Positions 1-10,284 of a stretch of DNA of 64,000 bases are shown here, piece after piece; position 1 is the stretch's first letter, and every line of letters begins with the position of its first letter. A program made the position numbers and the translations under genes. Below the pieces are notes generated by a model. It was not told the origin of the DNA, did no database searches, and was given only the letters and a program-made list of their open reading frames with translations. Origin of the DNA: JADGNZ01 sp963715895 (lineage in GTDB: Bacteria; Acidobacteriota; Thermoanaerobaculia; Gp7-AA8); the NCBI GenBank assembly GCA_963715895.1, contig OY970284.1, positions 682,001 to 746,000 on the forward strand. The letters run 5' to 3'.

Positions 1-714
1 TGCGGTCCTGTCGGAACCAAGGCCAAGCGCGTTCTCGCCGACATTTCGCTCAAGGGGCAGGTGAACTGGGTCGTCGGCGGCAACAAACGCGACACGCATC
101 TCACCGGTGCCAATCCCGGCCGCGATTTTGCGGAGCCGGAGTATGGCGATTTCAGCACCGTCTTCGCGGGCGATCCCTGCCCGCGCTGCGCCACCAGTCT
201 GCAGATTCACCGCGGCATCGAAGTCGGCCATGTCTTCAAGCTTGGGACGAAGTACTCCGAGCCGATGAATTGCACGTTCCTCGACGAGAAGGGCTCCCGC
301 CAGCCGATGATCATGGGCTGCTACGGCCTCGGCATCGGACGCACCGTCGCCGCCGCCATCGAGCAGAGCCACGACGACGACGGCATCATCTGGCCGATGC
401 CGATCGCGCCGTTCGAGGTCGTGGTGACGCAGATCGGGAAGGAAGAGATCGTCCGCGCAACCGCCGACGACATCTACCGGCAGTTGCGCGACGCCGGAAT
501 CGACGCACTCCTCGATGATCGCGACGAACGGCCGGGCGTAAAGTTCAAGGACGCCGACCTGATCGGCTTCCCGCTCCGCATCGGCATCGGCGCCAAGAGC
601 CTCGCCAACGGACAGATCGAGTGGAGCTTCCGCAAGGATCGCGCGAAGCAGCTAGGAGCAGCCGAGGAAGTGGTCGCGCGCGTGATCGACGAGGTGCGCA
701 AGGCACGGGTGTAG
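1..714 (+). CDS. proS: Prolyl-tRNA synthetase, C-terminal part (5' end outside window)
   Basis: Charges tRNA-Pro with proline in the cytoplasm. The reading frame is open from the first base, so only the last 237 codons are present. Visible are the end of the catalytic core (CYGLGIGRTVAAAIEQ, the class II motif 3 region, followed by IIWPMPIAPFEVVV) and the anticodon-binding domain with the DDRDERPGVKFKDADLIG signature. The length and the insertion-type upstream sequence fit the bacterial long-form ProS. The stop codon TAG lies inside a strong hairpin shared with the convergent lon gene. Confidence 0.95.
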   Translation, partial: CGPVGTKAKRVLADISLKGQVNWVVGGNKRDTHLTGANPGRDFAEPEYGDFSTVFAGDPCPRCATSLQIHRGIEVGHVFKLGTKYSEPMNCTFLDEKGSRQPMIMGCYGLGIGRTVAAAIEQSHDDDGIIWPMPIAPFEVVVTQIGKEEIVRATADDIYRQLRDAGIDALLDDRDERPGVKFKDADLIGFPLRIGIGAKSLANGQIEWSFRKDRAKQLGAAEEVVARVIDEVRKARV

Positions 715-742
715 TGTCCGCGGGCTGCCGCGAACACTACAC
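709..742. terminator. Bidirectional hairpin between proS and lon
   Basis: Arms GTGTAGTGT (709-717) and ACACTACAC (734-742) are perfect, with an inner GCGG/CCGC pair. It lies between two convergent genes and contains the proS stop codon. There is no T-run on either strand, so terminator function is inferred from position and stem strength. Confidence 0.6.
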
Positions 743-751
743 CTCATCGTC

Positions 752-3145
<2,394 letters not shown>

Positions 3146-3178
3146 TGTGAGTTTTTTCTTTTTGGATCCTCGGGTTTT

Positions 3179-3281
3179 ACAGAGCTGCAATGTTGCTGCG
3201 TTGCTGAGCAAGGCGCTAATTGGCTGAGCAACCGAAGAAACCCAGCAACCGGGCAACCCTGAAACTCAGCAACCCTGAACC
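3179..3281. repeat. Word-repeat hairpin between clpX and lon
   Basis: The gap is filled with copies of a GTTGCTGAG-like word. The plus strand has GTTGCTGCGTTGCTGAGC on the left and GCTGAGCAACC, CAGCAACCGGGCAACC and CTCAGCAACC on the right, so the halves can pair in several registers. It is one of four elements of the same design in this window. It separates lon from clpX and could act as terminator, attenuator or processing site; this is inference. Confidence 0.6.
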
Positions 3282-3282
3282 G

Positions 3283-4533
3283 CTATCCCGCTTTCCGGTA
3301 CATCGTGATCGGCTGGCTGCGGTTGATGACGACCTCACGGGTGATGACACATTCGCTGATCGCGTCCTGCGACGGGATCGTGTACATGATCTCGAGCATC
3401 AACTCTTCGATGATGATCTTGAGGCCGCGCGCGCCGACGTTGCGCTTCAGCGCTTCCTCGGCGATGGCTTCGAGGGCGTCGTCGTGGAACTTGAGCGTGA
3501 CGTTCTCGAAACCCATGATGGTCTGGTACTGGCGTACGAGCGAGTTCTTCGGCTCGCGGAGAATCTCGATCAGCGTGCCCTTATCGAGCTCATTGAGCGT
3601 GGCCACGACCGGCAAGCGTCCGACAAACTCCGGAATGAGGCCGAACTTGATGAGGTCCTCGGGATGAACCTGCGCCAGCAACTCGCCGGTGCGCTTCTCT
3701 TTCTTCGTGGCGATCTTCGCGCCGAAGCCCATCGAGGTCGATGACAGCCGCCTCTCGATGACGTTCTCCAGCCCGACGAATGCGCCGCCGCAGATGAAGA
3801 GGATGTTCGTCGTATCGATCTGAATGAATTCCTGGTGCGGATGCTTCCGCCCGCCCTGCGGCGGGACGTTGGCAACCGTTCCTTCGAGAATCTTGAGGAG
3901 CGCCTGCTGGACGCCTTCACCGCTCACGTCGCGCGTGATGGAGGGGTTGTCGCCCTTGCGGCAGATCTTGTCGACCTCGTCGATGTAGACGATGCCGCGC
4001 TGGGTCTTGTCTTTGTCGTTGCCGGCGGCCTGGTAGAGCTTGAGGATGATGTTCTCGACGTCCTCGCCAACGTAGCCGGCCTCGGTGAGGGTGGTGGCAT
4101 CGACGATGGTGAAGGGAACGCTGAGCATGCGCGCCAGCGTCTGCGCCAGAAGGGTCTTGCCGGTACCGGTCGGACCGATGAGGAGGATGTTCGACTTCTG
4201 CAGCTCGACGTCCTGCCGGTTGTTGCGCGTGTGGTAGTCGATGCGCTTGTAGTGGTTGTAGACGGCCACGGCCAGCTTCTTCTTGGCGCGTTCCTGGCCG
4301 ATGACGTAGAGGTCGAGGAACTCTTTGATCTCTTTCGGCTTCGGCAACTGGCCGGAACCTTCCATCGTACCCGGCTCGTCTTTGCGGTCCTCAGCAATGA
4401 TGTCGAGACAGATGTCGACGCACTCGTCACAGATGTAGACGGTCGGGCCGGCGATCAACTTTTTGACGTCGCGCTGGCTCTTGTTGCAGAAGCTGCAACG
4501 CAGAACGTCGCCGCTGTTCCCCTTTTTCGACAT
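3283..4533 (-). CDS. clpX: ClpX, ATP-binding subunit of ClpXP protease
   Basis: Hexameric AAA+ unfoldase that recognises substrates and feeds ClpP. The 416-aa length is normal. The N-terminal zinc-binding domain has Cys 13, 16, 35 and 38 (CSFC, CDEC). Walker A GPTGTGKT is at 120-127, pore loop GYVGED follows, then Walker B VYIDEVDK and the sensor II segment GARGLK. It lies between clpP and lon on the minus strand, the common bacterial clpP-clpX-lon order. The start ATG is preceded by GGATCC-containing leader similar to that before lon, with no strong Shine-Dalgarno site. Confidence 0.97.
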   Translation of the reverse strand: MSKKGNSGDVLRCSFCNKSQRDVKKLIAGPTVYICDECVDICLDIIAEDRKDEPGTMEGSGQLPKPKEIKEFLDLYVIGQERAKKKLAVAVYNHYKRIDYHTRNNRQDVELQKSNILLIGPTGTGKTLLAQTLARMLSVPFTIVDATTLTEAGYVGEDVENIILKLYQAAGNDKDKTQRGIVYIDEVDKICRKGDNPSITRDVSGEGVQQALLKILEGTVANVPPQGGRKHPHQEFIQIDTTNILFICGGAFVGLENVIERRLSSTSMGFGAKIATKKEKRTGELLAQVHPEDLIKFGLIPEFVGRLPVVATLNELDKGTLIEILREPKNSLVRQYQTIMGFENVTLKFHDDALEAIAEEALKRNVGARGLKIIIEELMLEIMYTIPSQDAISECVITREVVINRSQPITMYRKAG

Positions 4534-4649
4534 GGGTTGCTTGGATCCTTTACGAGGTCGTTAGATTCTACGCCGCGCTTTCGTGAACGTGAAGCCGTCA
4601 CGAGAGCATTCCTACAGTTTCCGTAACAAACTCCTATTTCACGCCTTAC

Positions 4650-5237
4650 TCACTCCCGTTTTGCGATGACCTGATCGACCAATCCATATTCGACCGCTTC
4701 CGGAGCCTGCAGGATGTAGTCGCGGTCGGTGTCGCGGTCGACCTTCTCGAACGGCTGACCGGTGTGGTTGGCCAGAATCTGGCTCATCCGCGCCTTCATC
4801 CTCATGATGTCTTTGGCGTGGATGTCGATCTCCGACGCCTGCCCGCCGAGCCCATGCATGAGCGGCTGATGAATCAGGACGCGCGAGTTGGGTAACGCGA
4901 AGCGCTTCCCCTTCTTGCCCGCCGCCAGCAGGACCGCCGCCATCGACGCCGCCTGGCCGATGCAGATGGTCTGGATGTCGGGTTTCACGTACTGCATCGT
5001 GTCGTAGATCGCCAGGCCGGCGGTGATCGAGCCGCCCGGCGAGTTGATGTAGACCGAGATGTCCTTCTCCGGGTTCTCCGCCTCGAGGAAGAGGAGCTGC
5101 GCAATGATCAGGTTCGACACGGTATCGTCGATCGTCTGCCCGAGGAAAACCACGTTGTCTTTCAAAAGGCGGGAGTAGATGTCGTAGGCGCGCTCGCCGC
5201 GACTCGTCTGCTCGACCACCATGGGGATGAGGACCAT
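4650..5237 (-). CDS. clpP: ClpP, proteolytic subunit of Clp protease
   Basis: Self-compartmentalised serine protease that degrades proteins delivered by ClpX. 195 aa, starting MVLIPMVVEQTSRGERAYDI as in typical ClpP. The catalytic triad is visible as Ser98 (GQAASMAA), His123 (LIHQPL) and Asp171 (DTDRD). The oligomer and oxyanion segment SPGGSITAG is intact. It heads a clpP-clpX-lon run; the trigger-factor gene tig, often next upstream, is absent here, where a lipid kinase gene lies instead. Confidence 0.97.
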   Translation of the reverse strand: MVLIPMVVEQTSRGERAYDIYSRLLKDNVVFLGQTIDDTVSNLIIAQLLFLEAENPEKDISVYINSPGGSITAGLAIYDTMQYVKPDIQTICIGQAASMAAVLLAAGKKGKRFALPNSRVLIHQPLMHGLGGQASEIDIHAKDIMRMKARMSQILANHTGQPFEKVDRDTDRDYILQAPEAVEYGLVDQVIAKRE

Positions 5238-5330
5238 TCGGTTATGTCTCCTGGAGCCGCTTCAATCCCCGGAGTCTAGCGCCTAATTCCTCGGCGCATC
5301 CTGACCGTTTGGGTAGGGATTTCTGCTGAC

Positions 5331-5410
5331 GAGCCGGCACGGCCGGCAGCGTTGGTTGCCCGAGGCTCCGCCAACAGAGGCGTAGAGAATGCTCAGACAC
5401 ACCAACTCCT
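5331..5410 (+). repeat. Dispersed three-hairpin repeat, copy A (diverged)
   Basis: Shares GCCGGCACGGCCGGC, GTTGGTTGCCC and a terminal ACTCCTA with four other copies (9122, 33254, 36975, 44526). The middle is more diverged than in the others, but the central stem is kept as GTTGG/CCAAC. The far end overlaps the stop codon of the lipid kinase gene. Confidence 0.7.
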
Positions 5411-6272
5411 AAGGCGCGACGATGCGGAGCCGTTCGCCGGCCAGCGAAAACGCGACCGGCGTCGCCGTGATGCGCTCGCCATCGGCGTAGACGTCCATCG
5501 GCCGCTCGGACGCAAATGTGAATGACGTTCCGTGGCCGGTCTCGACAAACGGGCTCTTCACATGCGCGCCGGTGTAGGCCCGAGGCAGGGTCTTCAGCAG
5601 TTGGAAACGGGACGTCCGATGCACGACGCAGAGGTTGAGCCGGCCGTCATCGATCAGCGCCTCCGGGACGATGCGGATGCCGCCGCCGTATTGCCGCGAG
5701 TTGCCGACCGTGGCGAACATGATCTCTTCGTTGCGGGTCCCGTCGATGGTGACGCGGTGCGGCGTGAACCGGGGCAGGACGCGCAGGATGGCGTAGAGAT
5801 AGACGAGCGAACCGCGCAGGAACTTGACGTTGTCGTTCGCATAGCGCGCGACCTCGGAATCAAATCCGAGTCCGGCCACGCCGAGGTAGCGGATACCGTT
5901 GGCGACCGCGACGTCGACTTCGCGCGCCGTTCCACGCAACGCCAGCTCGCAGGCGTCGCCGAGGTTGCGAGGAAGGCCGAGGACCTTGGCGAAGTCATCG
6001 CCGGAACCCTGCGGAACGAGCGCAAGCGTACCGCCGGCCAGATCGAAGTCGCGGACAGCAAGGTGCAACGTCCCGTCTCCCCCGGAAACGATGACGCGAT
6101 CGTAGTCGCCTCGCGACGCCTCAGCCGCCGCCCGCGTCAGATCCGCCGGACTGCTGCTGGCATGCGCATCGACGTCGGCACCCAGCGCACGCAGATGCCG
6201 CTCCGCCTCGGCATGATGCCGCGACGCGCGCCCCCGCCCCGCGGCCGGGTTGTAGATGAACTTGACTCTCAC
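5409..6272 (-). CDS. Diacylglycerol/lipid kinase family protein (YegS/DagK type)
   Basis: Predicted to phosphorylate a lipid such as diacylglycerol, or a sphingoid base, at the inner membrane surface. 287 aa. The N-terminal catalytic domain has the nucleotide loop NPAAGRGRA and SGGDGTLH (GGDGT at 64-68); the usual GTANDFA reads QGSGDDFAKVLG. The C-terminal beta-sandwich domain ends with DVYADGERI, the conserved substrate-cleft region. The stop codon overlaps a dispersed repeat. The exact lipid substrate cannot be told from sequence. Confidence 0.85.
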   Translation of the reverse strand: MRVKFIYNPAAGRGRASRHHAEAERHLRALGADVDAHASSSPADLTRAAAEASRGDYDRVIVSGGDGTLHLAVRDFDLAGGTLALVPQGSGDDFAKVLGLPRNLGDACELALRGTAREVDVAVANGIRYLGVAGLGFDSEVARYANDNVKFLRGSLVYLYAILRVLPRFTPHRVTIDGTRNEEIMFATVGNSRQYGGGIRIVPEALIDDGRLNLCVVHRTSRFQLLKTLPRAYTGAHVKSPFVETGHGTSFTFASERPMDVYADGERITATPVAFSLAGERLRIVAP

Positions 6273-6340
6273 GGACAGGGGTCAGTGTAGCCAAGTTTGT
6301 TGGGTGCGGAGAAAAGGAACACCGAGGTATCCTCGGGAAG

Positions 6341-6832
6341 GTGATCAGTGACCGATTCGAGTGGGACGATGCCAAGGCGAAGTACAACGAGGAAAAGCAC
6401 GGAGTTGCGTTTGCACAGGCTGAGGACATCTTTGACGATCCCCTCAACATTACGATTCGCGACCGGTCCCATTCGGATGCTGAAAACCGCTATGTCACGA
6501 TCGGCGAGAGGTTGTTCGGTGAAGTTCTGGTCGTCACACACGCCGAGCGCGGCGACCGCATCCGCATCATCAGCGCACGGCGCGCCACGCGCTCCGAAAA
6601 ACGACGTCATATGAAGAAAGACTTTGACATGATCAACGACTTGGACGACATCGAAGCGGAGTACGATTTCAGCGGCGGCGTTCGAGGCAAGTACTACCGG
6701 CCCGGCAAGACGATCATTCGTATGACGATCGATGAAGACGTGGCCCGTTACTTCCACTCTTCAGAGCTCCTGAACGCCGCGCTCCGTCAGCTCATCGCCG
6801 AAGGGCGCGCTCCTGAACCTCGCGATGAATAA
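6341..6832 (+). CDS. BrnT toxin and BrnA antitoxin in one reading frame
   Basis: BrnT is a small ribonuclease toxin and BrnA its DNA-binding antitoxin and repressor. Residues 1-90, from a GTG start, match BrnT: FEWDDAKAKYNEEKHGV, FDDP, ERGDRIRIISARRATRSEKR. Residues 91-163, starting at an in-frame ATG at 6611, match BrnA: RPGKTIIRMTIDEDVARYF and LLNAALRQLIAEGR. Normally these are two adjacent or overlapping genes; here no stop codon separates them. Either one fusion protein is made or BrnA is initiated internally at 6611, where no clear Shine-Dalgarno site is visible. Confidence 0.85.
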   Translation: MISDRFEWDDAKAKYNEEKHGVAFAQAEDIFDDPLNITIRDRSHSDAENRYVTIGERLFGEVLVVTHAERGDRIRIISARRATRSEKRRHMKKDFDMINDLDDIEAEYDFSGGVRGKYYRPGKTIIRMTIDEDVARYFHSSELLNAALRQLIAEGRAPEPRDE

Positions 6833-6841
6833 CCGCGAGAG

Positions 6842-7792
6842 TCACGGAAGTATCAGCGTCCCTTCCCGCCCGGCCAGCGCGTCGCGGAGGTGCTCGACGT
6901 CGGTGATCAGCACCTGCTTGCCGCCGCGGGTGACGAACTGGATCGCTGCTTCGATCTTCGGGCCCATCGATCCGGCAGGGAACTGTCCTTCCGAAAGATA
7001 GCGCTGCGCCTCGGCGACGGTGAGGCGGTCGACCGTTCTCTGTGACGGCTTCTCGAAATCGATGGCCACTTTGGCGACGCCGGTGAGGACGACATACATC
7101 TCAGCCCTCAGTTCCGAGGCGAGGAGCGATGACGAGAAGTCCTTGTCGATCACCGCTTCGACGCCACGCCACTGGCTGTCGCGGCCGCGGACCACGGGGA
7201 TACCGCCGCCACCCGCGGCAATTACCACCGCGGCGCCTTCGAGCATGTGCACGATCGTATCGATGTTCAGGACGCGCAGCGGACGCGGCGAGGGGACGAC
7301 GTGGCGCCAACCGTGTCCCGCATCTTCGCGCATCGTCCAGCCGAGGTCGCGCTCGAGCGCCTCGGCGCGATAGCGGGTGAAGAACGGGCCGATCGGTTTG
7401 GTGGGCCGCTTGAACGCGGGATCGGCCGGATCGACCTCCACCTCCGTCAGGATCGTCGCGACATCGCCGCCGATGCCGATGCTGTCGAGCCGGTTGCGAA
7501 TCGCTTGTTGCAGCAGGAAACCCATCGACCCTTCGGTCTGGGCCACGCAGACATCGAGCGACTGCGGCGGGATCTTCGTCGACGCTTCTTCCGCCTGCAC
7601 CAGGATGTTGCCCACCTGCGGCCCGTTGCCGTGGACGACGATCAGTTTGTAATCGTGGCGGACGATCTCGGCCAGCCAGCGCGCGGCCTGCCTGGCGCGG
7701 GCAATCTGTTCTTCCTGCGTACCGCGGTCCTCGGGGCGCAGCAGCGCGTTGCCGCCGAATGCGACGACGGCGATCTTTCTCGGATCGGCCAC
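6842..7792 (-). CDS. arcC: Carbamate kinase
   Basis: Converts carbamoyl phosphate and ADP to ATP, ammonia and CO2, the energy-yielding last step of the arginine deiminase pathway. 316 aa, normal length. Recognisable segments are VVAFGGNALLRPEDRGT at the N-terminus, VVHGNGPQVGN, the QTEGSMGFLLQQ motif and AAGGGGIPVV. It starts one base after the stop codon of arcA, so the two are surely co-transcribed. Ornithine carbamoyltransferase (arcB) is not next to them and must be elsewhere or missing. Confidence 0.95.
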   Translation of the reverse strand: MADPRKIAVVAFGGNALLRPEDRGTQEEQIARARQAARWLAEIVRHDYKLIVVHGNGPQVGNILVQAEEASTKIPPQSLDVCVAQTEGSMGFLLQQAIRNRLDSIGIGGDVATILTEVEVDPADPAFKRPTKPIGPFFTRYRAEALERDLGWTMREDAGHGWRHVVPSPRPLRVLNIDTIVHMLEGAAVVIAAGGGGIPVVRGRDSQWRGVEAVIDKDFSSSLLASELRAEMYVVLTGVAKVAIDFEKPSQRTVDRLTVAEAQRYLSEGQFPAGSMGPKIEAAIQFVTRGGKQVLITDVEHLRDALAGREGTLILP

Positions 7793-7793
7793 G

Positions 7794-9053
7794 CTACAGA
7801 TCCTCGCGCTCGAGCGGCATGGTCATACAGCGCGGCCCTCCGCGTGCGCGCGACAGCTCGTGGCCGGCCATCTGGATCGCGTACTTGGTATCGGTCCACG
7901 TCTCCAGCTCCGTCCGGCCGAGCAGGAGGTCATCCTCGTAGACGATGTGATACCCGTGCGCGGACAGCTCTTCGGCCGTACGGACGTTGCGCTCGTAGAG
8001 AAGGATGATTCCGGGCGCGAGGGTGAAGGCATTGGCGCCGTCGGTCCACTGCTCGCGCTGCTGATCGACCGCGCTCCTTCCTCCGCAGTAGATCGGCTCG
8101 AGGTCGAACCCGCGTTTCTTGAGCGCGCCGAGCAGTGACTTCTGCGGCGCGTAGGAGATACCCTTCTTCGTCAGATCGATCGTCGTGACGGTCGCGGCCT
8201 GGCTTCCCCCGGGAAGAATCACAGGCGGATAGATCAAGCACTCCGTACGGCTGGTGAACGTGAAGACCGTATCGAGATGCATGAAGGAGCGCTGCCTTGG
8301 AAGCTCGACGACGATGATCGTCTTCACCGGGCTGCCTGCATCGCGCAACGCCGTTGCGAGCTGGCGCACGCCGGCGCGGTTCGTTCGCTCGGTAACGCCG
8401 ACGAGGAGAAGGTCGCGCGACGGAACGAGGATGTCCCCTCCCTCGATCGTCGGGATGCGGCGATGGTCCGGTTCCTCCCCCGACATGAAGTCCGTCCAGC
8501 AGCCGCTTTCGCGGAACAGCGCATGGTGCTTGAACACGTACTGCGAAAGAAGCGACTCGCGGCGGCGTGCCTGCGTGGCCATTCCGCAGATGACCACGCC
8601 GTCGCCGATGACGACCTGCGGATCGCGCATGAAGAAGTAGTTCGGTACCGGCAAAAGGTCGAATGCCGGGAGCTCCCCTTTGCCGTCTTTCTCATGAGGG
8701 ATGCCGCCGATCAGGGTTTGCGCGAGCAAGGCCGCCGGCTGCTCGCGAAGCGCCCCGGCCAGTTTTCGGCCGAAGATCCTGCGCCTTTCGAGATCGCGGA
8801 GGATACGGCGCTTCACCTCCGGGTCTTCGAGCACTTCCTCCAGGAGGTCCTGCACGTCGAGGACCTCGGGGGCGATGAAGCGGATGAGCTGCTGGAAACG
8901 GCGGTGCTCCTCGCGTGCGACCTGGCCGTAAAGGATGTCGTCGAAGAGGAGCTGGTTCATCATGGGCGGGATCATCACGTCGATCTCCCGCCCGGGCAGG
9001 TGGACCAGCACGCTCTTGAGCCTGCCGATCTCACTCGTCACGTTGAGACGCAT
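7794..9053 (-). CDS. arcA: Arginine deiminase
   Basis: Hydrolyses arginine to citrulline and ammonia in the cytoplasm. 419 aa, typical length. Family motifs present: N-terminal SEIGRLKSVLVHLPG, FMRDPQVVIGDG, MHLDTVFTF with the catalytic His, and a C-terminal catalytic Cys in RGGPRCMTMPL. First gene of a two-gene operon with arcC, giving fermentative ATP production or acid resistance. The upstream gap carries a dispersed repeat copy and the divergent TPR-protein gene. Confidence 0.96.
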   Translation of the reverse strand: MRLNVTSEIGRLKSVLVHLPGREIDVMIPPMMNQLLFDDILYGQVAREEHRRFQQLIRFIAPEVLDVQDLLEEVLEDPEVKRRILRDLERRRIFGRKLAGALREQPAALLAQTLIGGIPHEKDGKGELPAFDLLPVPNYFFMRDPQVVIGDGVVICGMATQARRRESLLSQYVFKHHALFRESGCWTDFMSGEEPDHRRIPTIEGGDILVPSRDLLLVGVTERTNRAGVRQLATALRDAGSPVKTIIVVELPRQRSFMHLDTVFTFTSRTECLIYPPVILPGGSQAATVTTIDLTKKGISYAPQKSLLGALKKRGFDLEPIYCGGRSAVDQQREQWTDGANAFTLAPGIILLYERNVRTAEELSAHGYHIVYEDDLLLGRTELETWTDTKYAIQMAGHELSRARGGPRCMTMPLEREDL

Positions 9054-9121
9054 TCGGCCGGCATTCTATCCCGCGCCTTCATGCATCCGGCCGCATCGGC
9101 CCCACGCGTATTTCTCGCAGT

Positions 9122-9204
9122 TTAGGCCGGCACGGCCGGCAGCGTTGGTTGCCCACGGCTCGGCCACCATCTCCGCTCAATCGCTCTGCCGCGCAGACTC
9201 CTAG
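9122..9204 (+). repeat. Dispersed three-hairpin repeat, copy B
   Basis: Full-length copy running from TTAGGCCGGC to GACTCCTAG. Predicted hairpins: GCCGGC-ACG-GCCGGC, TGGTTGCC/GGCCACCA and TCTGC-CGC-GCAGA. Unlike copies C, D and E it lies between two divergent genes (arcA and the TPR protein), just 18 bases before the latter's start. Confidence 0.85.
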
Positions 9205-9222
9205 TAAGATTCCAGCGTCACG

Positions 9223-10113
9223 ATGAAATCACGATACCTCCTCGCCGCGGCGTTCCTGCTGCAGGCTACGGCCGCGCTGGCAAACCCGCCTCGGATCTCG
9301 TTCACGCGAACGATGGCGCCCGCGCACGATCTCGCTCCGGCCGAGGGTCTGGCGGTCATCTATGCGATCGGTGACAACAACAAGATCGAGGCCTTCGTCG
9401 AGCACTTTGTCGATCTCGTATCCCGCGCCGGCGTGCTGCGCATCGCCAATGCCGTCGAGAACAATCACCATCTCTTCGTCGATGAGCGCTCTCTGCACGC
9501 GGTCCGGCGCGAGCTTCACGCCGACGCCTTCCTCGGCATCAACCGTTTCACCTGCGCCGGAGTCGAGAAGAGCGGTGAAGGAAGCGAATACCTGGAGAAC
9601 GGCGAGCGCGTGAAGCGGATGCATCACTGGATCGACGCGGTCTGCTCGGCCCGCGTCGACGTTTTGGACGGCGAGGGAAAAAGGATGTTCTCCTACACCG
9701 TGCGCGGCGAGGGAACGTCACCGCGGTCGACCGCGCTCACGGACGACGAGCGCGACGTCGCCTACGAACAGGCCGCGCGCTACGCCGCGGTCATCGCCGC
9801 CGATGCGATCACTCCCCGGACCGTGCGCGAGACTATCGAGCTCGACGAACATGCGCCCTCATTCGAAGAGGGATTCTCCATGATCGGCTCCGAGCGCCTC
9901 GAAGATGCCCGCGCCATCTGGCAGGCCGCGGCGGTCCGTCATGGCGATTCCGCCCCGCTCTATTTCAACCTCGGCGCGGTCTCCGAGGCCATCGGCGATC
10001 TGGCCGCGGCACGTACCTACTACGAGAAAGCATCCCAGCTCTCGCCGAAAGAACGCCACTATCGGACGGAGCTCAACCTCTTCCGGCGGCGCAACGTGAA
10101 CATACGCAAGTGA
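9223..10113 (+). CDS. Secreted TPR-containing protein of unknown function
   Basis: 296 aa. The N-terminus MKSRYLLAAAFLLQATAALA is a clear signal peptide, so the protein is exported. The middle has no fold I recognise. Residues from about 215 onward look like tetratricopeptide repeats (ARAIWQAAAVRHGDSAPLYFNLGAVSEAIGD, then AARTYYEKASQLSP in continuation), suggesting a periplasmic protein-binding role. It stands alone between arcA and prfC, followed by a word-repeat hairpin. Confidence 0.75.
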   Translation: MKSRYLLAAAFLLQATAALANPPRISFTRTMAPAHDLAPAEGLAVIYAIGDNNKIEAFVEHFVDLVSRAGVLRIANAVENNHHLFVDERSLHAVRRELHADAFLGINRFTCAGVEKSGEGSEYLENGERVKRMHHWIDAVCSARVDVLDGEGKRMFSYTVRGEGTSPRSTALTDDERDVAYEQAARYAAVIAADAITPRTVRETIELDEHAPSFEEGFSMIGSERLEDARAIWQAAAVRHGDSAPLYFNLGAVSEAIGDLAAARTYYEKASQLSPKERHYRTELNLFRRRNVNIRK

Positions 10114-10117
10114 TGCG

Positions 10118-10196
10118 CTTCGCCCGTTATCGGTTGTCGGTTCTCGGTTGGGATTATCCCGACAACCAGTAACCGACAAGCGACAACGCGGCGAAG
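10118..10196. repeat. Word-repeat hairpin downstream of the TPR gene
   Basis: Inverted array of a CGGTTGTC-like word: left half CGGTTGTCGGTTCTCGGTTG, right half CGACAACC, AACCGACAAG and CGACAAC, closed by outer arms CTTCGCC (10118-10124) and GGCGAAG (10190-10196). It begins five bases after the stop codon, so it may terminate transcription ahead of prfC. Same design as elements at 3179, 13495 and 41086, with a different word. Confidence 0.65.
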
Positions 10197-10284
10197 CCGC
10201 AGTCATTTACGCGTCGATCTGCTTCGGTTTCGCCTCCTCTAGCTTCGGAATGTTCGAATCGCGGGCACGTTCTAAGAGGCTCGA

